DNA of 15,725 nt from CAZPGL01 sp964586175 (GTDB lineage Bacteria > Actinomycetota > Acidimicrobiia > Acidimicrobiales > MedAcidi-G1), in contig CAZPGL010000045.1 in NCBI GenBank assembly GCA_964586175.1, positions 1 to 15,725 on the forward strand, read 5' to 3'. The notes under the pieces are model-generated. The model did no database searches. It saw only the letters and a list, made by a program, of their open reading frames with translations, and was not told the origin of the DNA. The position numbers and the translations under genes were made by a program. Shown piece by piece: positions 12,928 through 15,725 of this stretch. Positions within the stretch are counted from its first letter, which is position 1, and every line of letters starts with the position of its first letter.

Positions 12928-13710
12928 ATGCTCACCACCGGATTCAAGCTCTGGTTCGGACTCTTCACCGCCGCGGTCGCCGCGGCCGTCCTGGCTGGCT
13001 ACACCACCGGCGGTACCGAGACGGGTCCCATCAGCTTGGGGTGGAAGGGTGCTGTCGGGAACCACATCGCCTACGGCACGCTCGTCATGGCCGGAGCGGT
13101 CTTCCTCATGCTGGCCCTGTTCGCCGTCGCTTTCCGTGACGCCGACGCCGAGGCTGCCGCCGAGCTGCTTGGCCTCGACACCGCCCCCGACAGCCAGCCC
13201 GAGGTCGGTTCGTCGCTGTGGCCGGTGTTCGCCGGCCTGGGTGCCGCCTCGAGCGCCGTCGGCCTGGTCGTGCATCCGGCGGTGTTCGTCACCGGCCTGC
13301 TGATCCTGGTCGCCGTCGGCGTTGAGTGGACCATGACCAACTGGTCCGAGAAGGCCACCGGCGATCCGGAACGCAACCGGGAGCTGCGCGAGAACCTGCT
13401 GCGCCCCATCGAGATCCCGATCCTCGGCCTGGTCGGCATCGCCGTGCTGGTGCTGGCCGTGTCACGGGTGCTGCTCGCCTCGTCGGTCACCGGTGCCGTC
13501 TGGGTGGCCACCGTCGCCGGCGTGCTCATCTTCGGCGCCGCGGTGTTCATCAGCCGCCGGCCCGCCCTCCCCCGGGGCATCGTCCGCAGCGTGCTGTTCG
13601 TCGGCTGCCTAGCGGTGATCGTGGCCGGCATCGTCACCGCAGCGAACGGTGAACGCGAGTTCCACCACAAAGGACCTTCGAACGACGCCCACGTGGAGGC
13701 GGACCATTGA
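12928..13710 (+). CDS. Unrecognised multi-helix membrane protein in the oxidase operon
   Basis: A 260-residue protein that I do not recognise. Hydrophobic segments lie near residues 8-25, 47-69, 97-115, 117-137, 162-180, 189-208 and 220-238, so about seven helices. An acidic loop (71-95) separates helices 2 and 3, and a charged loop with WTMTNWSEKATGDPERNRELR (134-154) follows helix 4. The C-terminal tail EFHHKGPSNDAHVEADH (244-260) has four histidines and could bind a metal, which is inference. The N-terminal two-helix part loosely recalls small actinobacterial oxidase subunit IV (CtaF), but the total length is about double. AGGA lies nine bases before the ATG. It is 11 bases from the upstream gene and overlaps ctaC by four, so it belongs to the oxidase operon. 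Confidence 0.75.
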   Translation: MLTTGFKLWFGLFTAAVAAAVLAGYTTGGTETGPISLGWKGAVGNHIAYGTLVMAGAVFLMLALFAVAFRDADAEAAAELLGLDTAPDSQPEVGSSLWPVFAGLGAASSAVGLVVHPAVFVTGLLILVAVGVEWTMTNWSEKATGDPERNRELRENLLRPIEIPILGLVGIAVLVLAVSRVLLASSVTGAVWVATVAGVLIFGAAVFISRRPALPRGIVRSVLFVGCLAVIVAGIVTAANGEREFHHKGPSNDAHVEADH

Positions 13711-14912
13711 TTCCCACCCGCCTGCGTTCCCTGCGCACCTCGATGCGGCTGCTCGGGCTGGGCGCCCTCGTCGTCCTGACCGGCTGTGCCGCCGACGCCG
13801 AGCTCGACACCCTCAAGCCCCAGGGGCCCACCTCCCGCAAGATCGACGGCCTGCTCGACCCGGTGCTGCTGGTCGCCTACGCGGTGTTCTTCATCCTGTT
13901 CGTCGTCACCATCGTCATCTGGTGGAAGTTCCGTGACGATCACGACAACGAGGAATTCCCGAAGCAGATCCACGGCAACACCCGGCTGGAGATCGCCTGG
14001 ACCGTGGTGCCGACCATCATCCTGGCCGTCATCGCCGTGTTCACGCTCCTCACCCTGTCCGACCTGAACAGCCGCGACGCCAACGCCATCTCCGTCGACG
14101 TCGACGGCGAGTCCCGGACGTGGGAGCCCGAGGTCGTGGTCGTCGGCCAGCAGTGGTGGTGGGAGTACCGCTACTACTTCGGTGGCCTCGACGGGGTCGA
14201 CCTGACCGACGCCCGCAACCTGCCGCCCGCCGACATCGTGACCTCCGGCCAGATGGTGATCCCGATCGGCGAGGAGATCGAGCTGCAGATCACCAGCCGC
14301 GACGTCATCCACAGTTTCTGGATTCCGGCCCTCAACGGCAAGAAGGACGCCGCCCCCGGTCGGGTGCACCCCTGGAAGTTGGAGGCTGAGACCCCGGGCG
14401 TCTACTTCGGTCAGTGCACCGAGTACTGCGGCCTGTCGCATTCCCGGATGCGGATGCAGGTCGTGGCCATGACCTCGGCCGATTTCCAGACCTGGGTCGA
14501 CGAGCAGATGACCCCGGCCGCTGCGCCCACCGACCCGGCCGCTGAGCGGGGTCTGGCCATCTTCGAGGGCCAGTGCGCCCGCTGCCACGTCGTCGACGGT
14601 GTCAACGACGACACCAGTACGGGCGCCGACCTGGTGGCCAACGCCGCCCCCAACCTCACCCACTTCATGAGCCGCACCACCTACGCCGGCGGCATCTTCA
14701 ACCTCTACGAGCCCGACGGCACCCTCGACCGAACCCAGCTCGAGGCTTGGCTGCGCGACGCGCCGGCCGAGAAGCCGGCCTACGCCGAGGGCCGGCGCGG
14801 CATGCCGGCCATGGGGTTGAGCGAAGACCAGATCGATGACGTGGTCGTGTACCTGACCACCCTGGGCTCCTCGCCCAGTGCCGCAATCATCCAGGCCACG
14901 GAGGTCGAGTGA
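13707..14912 (+). CDS. ctaC: Cytochrome c oxidase subunit II with fused cytochrome c domain (caa3-type)
   Basis: The electron-entry subunit of the terminal oxidase, anchored in the membrane with its domains outside. Order of parts in 401 residues: signal sequence with lipobox LTGC (C27); helices at 52-74 and 97-118; the aromatic QQWWWEYRYYF (148-158); CuA ligands H202, C237, C241, H245 and M248 in IHSFW and CTEYCGLSHSRM; and a C-terminal cytochrome c domain with C290-ARC-H294 and likely Met ligand in MPAM (366-369). The start is a TTG at 13707, overlapping the previous stop as TTGA, supported by GGAGG seven bases upstream. An ATG at 13743 that still leaves a short signal peptide is the alternative. 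It overlaps ctaD by one base. Confidence 0.95.
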   Translation: MIPTRLRSLRTSMRLLGLGALVVLTGCAADAELDTLKPQGPTSRKIDGLLDPVLLVAYAVFFILFVVTIVIWWKFRDDHDNEEFPKQIHGNTRLEIAWTVVPTIILAVIAVFTLLTLSDLNSRDANAISVDVDGESRTWEPEVVVVGQQWWWEYRYYFGGLDGVDLTDARNLPPADIVTSGQMVIPIGEEIELQITSRDVIHSFWIPALNGKKDAAPGRVHPWKLEAETPGVYFGQCTEYCGLSHSRMRMQVVAMTSADFQTWVDEQMTPAAAPTDPAAERGLAIFEGQCARCHVVDGVNDDTSTGADLVANAAPNLTHFMSRTTYAGGIFNLYEPDGTLDRTQLEAWLRDAPAEKPAYAEGRRGMPAMGLSEDQIDDVVVYLTTLGSSPSAAIIQATEVE

Positions 14913-15725
14913 TGACCGACACCCTCGAGCTCCCGAGCGGCGAGTCCAAGCCGCTGGGCGTCTACACCCGCCCGAAGGGCGGCGACGGCTGGCGTGACTG
15001 GGTCACGACCGTCGACCACAAGAAGATCGGCATCCTGTACGGGGCGGCGGCTCTGTTCTTCTTCCTGGTCGGCGGCATTGAGGCCCTGCTGATCCGCCTG
15101 CAGTTGGCGACGCCGGACGGCACGGTGCTGGGCGCCGACACCTACAACCAGGTGTTCACCATGCACGGCGTCACCATGATCTTCCTGGCCGCCATGCCGC
15201 TGGCCGCCGCCTTCGCCAACTACCTGATTCCGCTCCAGATCGGTGCCCGGGACGTCGCCTTTCCCCGGCTCAACGCCTTGAGTTTCTGGATCTTCCTGGC
15301 CGGCGGCATCTTCTTGAACCTGTCGTGGTTCCTCGGCGGGGCCCCCGACGGCGGCTGGTTCGGGTACGCCCCCAACAGCGGCATCGTGTTCTCGCCCAGC
15401 GTCGGCATGGACTTCTACGCCATCGGCCTGCAGATCACCGGTCTGGCATCGCTGATGTCGGCCATCAACCTGACCGTCACCATCTTGAACATGCGGGCCC
15501 CCGGCATGACGTTGTTCAAGATGCCGGTGCTGACCTGGATGCTGTTCGTGACCCAGCTGTTGCTGGTGTTCGCCATGCCGGTGATCGCCGTGGCGTTGTT
15601 CCTGCTCATGTTCAGCCGCCTGTTCGGGGCCAACTTCTTCAACACCGAGATGGGTGCCGATCCGCTGCTGTGGCAGCACCTGTTCTGGATCTTCGGCCAC
15701 CCCGAGGTGTACATCCTGATCCTGC
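14912..15725 (+). CDS. ctaD: Cytochrome c oxidase subunit I, 3' part beyond the window
   Basis: The catalytic subunit of an aa3/caa3-type oxidase. The first 271 residues are present, about half of the protein. It keeps the standard features that the upstream paralog lacks: DHKKIGILY (35-43), heme a ligand H85 in TMHGVTMIF, GHPEVY with CuB ligand H263, proton-channel E265 and the cross-linked tyrosine Y267. The rest, including the His-His pair and the HxH heme ligands, falls outside. GGAGGT six bases upstream and the TGATG overlap with ctaC set the start and imply coupling. It would use heme A made by the CtaB and CtaA proteins encoded nearby. Confidence 0.97.
   Translation, partial: MTDTLELPSGESKPLGVYTRPKGGDGWRDWVTTVDHKKIGILYGAAALFFFLVGGIEALLIRLQLATPDGTVLGADTYNQVFTMHGVTMIFLAAMPLAAAFANYLIPLQIGARDVAFPRLNALSFWIFLAGGIFLNLSWFLGGAPDGGWFGYAPNSGIVFSPSVGMDFYAIGLQITGLASLMSAINLTVTILNMRAPGMTLFKMPVLTWMLFVTQLLLVFAMPVIAVALFLLMFSRLFGANFFNTEMGADPLLWQHLFWIFGHPEVYILIL

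Noticed and set aside
13071..14663. 530-residue leftward open frame opposite ctaC
   Set aside because: Gly/Asp/Val-rich shadow of high-GC coding sequence; the opposite strand encodes CtaC with intact CuA and heme motifs.
14780..15700. 306-residue leftward open frame opposite ctaD
   Set aside because: Shadow frame; the opposite strand is unmistakable subunit I.

Overview
The window looks like chromosomal DNA of a high-GC actinobacterium. The clues are a ClpS gene overlapping a DUF2017-type gene, a tRNA-Glu/Asp/Phe cluster, TAnnnT -10 boxes only 6-8 bases before start codons (a leaderless signature) and an actinobacterial-style aa3/caa3 oxidase region. A marine or soil member of class Acidimicrobiia fits best, but that is inference from protein character only. 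There are no mobile elements, CRISPR arrays or rRNA genes, and coding is dense on both strands.

Left third (1-5659): a catabolic or lipid-type neighbourhood. A cytochrome P450 (cut by the window edge just before its heme-cysteine loop) and its small [3Fe-4S] ferredoxin run leftward. An acyl-CoA synthetase runs rightward. The two transcription units share a 104-bp divergent promoter region with a perfect 16-bp palindrome at its centre, a likely operator. An extended SDR (NAD(P)-dependent epimerase/dehydrogenase-like) follows, convergent with a PEP-utilizing-enzyme homolog that has a phosphohistidine swivel domain but no ATP-grasp domain. The two stop codons form the arms of a single 18-bp palindrome.

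Middle (5660-7463): three tandem 14-bp repeats cover the 3' end of a PtpB-like tyrosine phosphatase gene. Next, on the minus strand, come tRNA-Phe, tRNA-Asp and tRNA-Glu (transcribed Glu-Asp-Phe) with a strong spacer hairpin and a terminator hairpin. Then comes a tightly coupled leftward operon ctaA (heme A synthase) - clpS - DUF2017.

Right half (8664-15725): heme and terminal-oxidase biogenesis. ctaA (leftward) is divergent from a short-chain dehydrogenase, which is followed by ctaB (heme O synthase). Next is a rightward chain with overlapping or nearly abutting genes: a cytochrome c oxidase subunit I-like protein that has lost almost all metal ligands, a subunit III-like protein that has also lost conserved residues, an unrecognised roughly seven-helix membrane protein, ctaC (subunit II with CuA site and fused cytochrome c domain) and the start of a normal ctaD (subunit I). 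CtaB and CtaA make the heme A needed by CtaD. The ligand-less subunit I paralog at the head of the operon is the most unusual item here. It keeps the fold signatures of subunit I but cannot bind heme a or heme a3/CuB in the usual way, which suggests a structural, assembly or regulatory role in the same complex.
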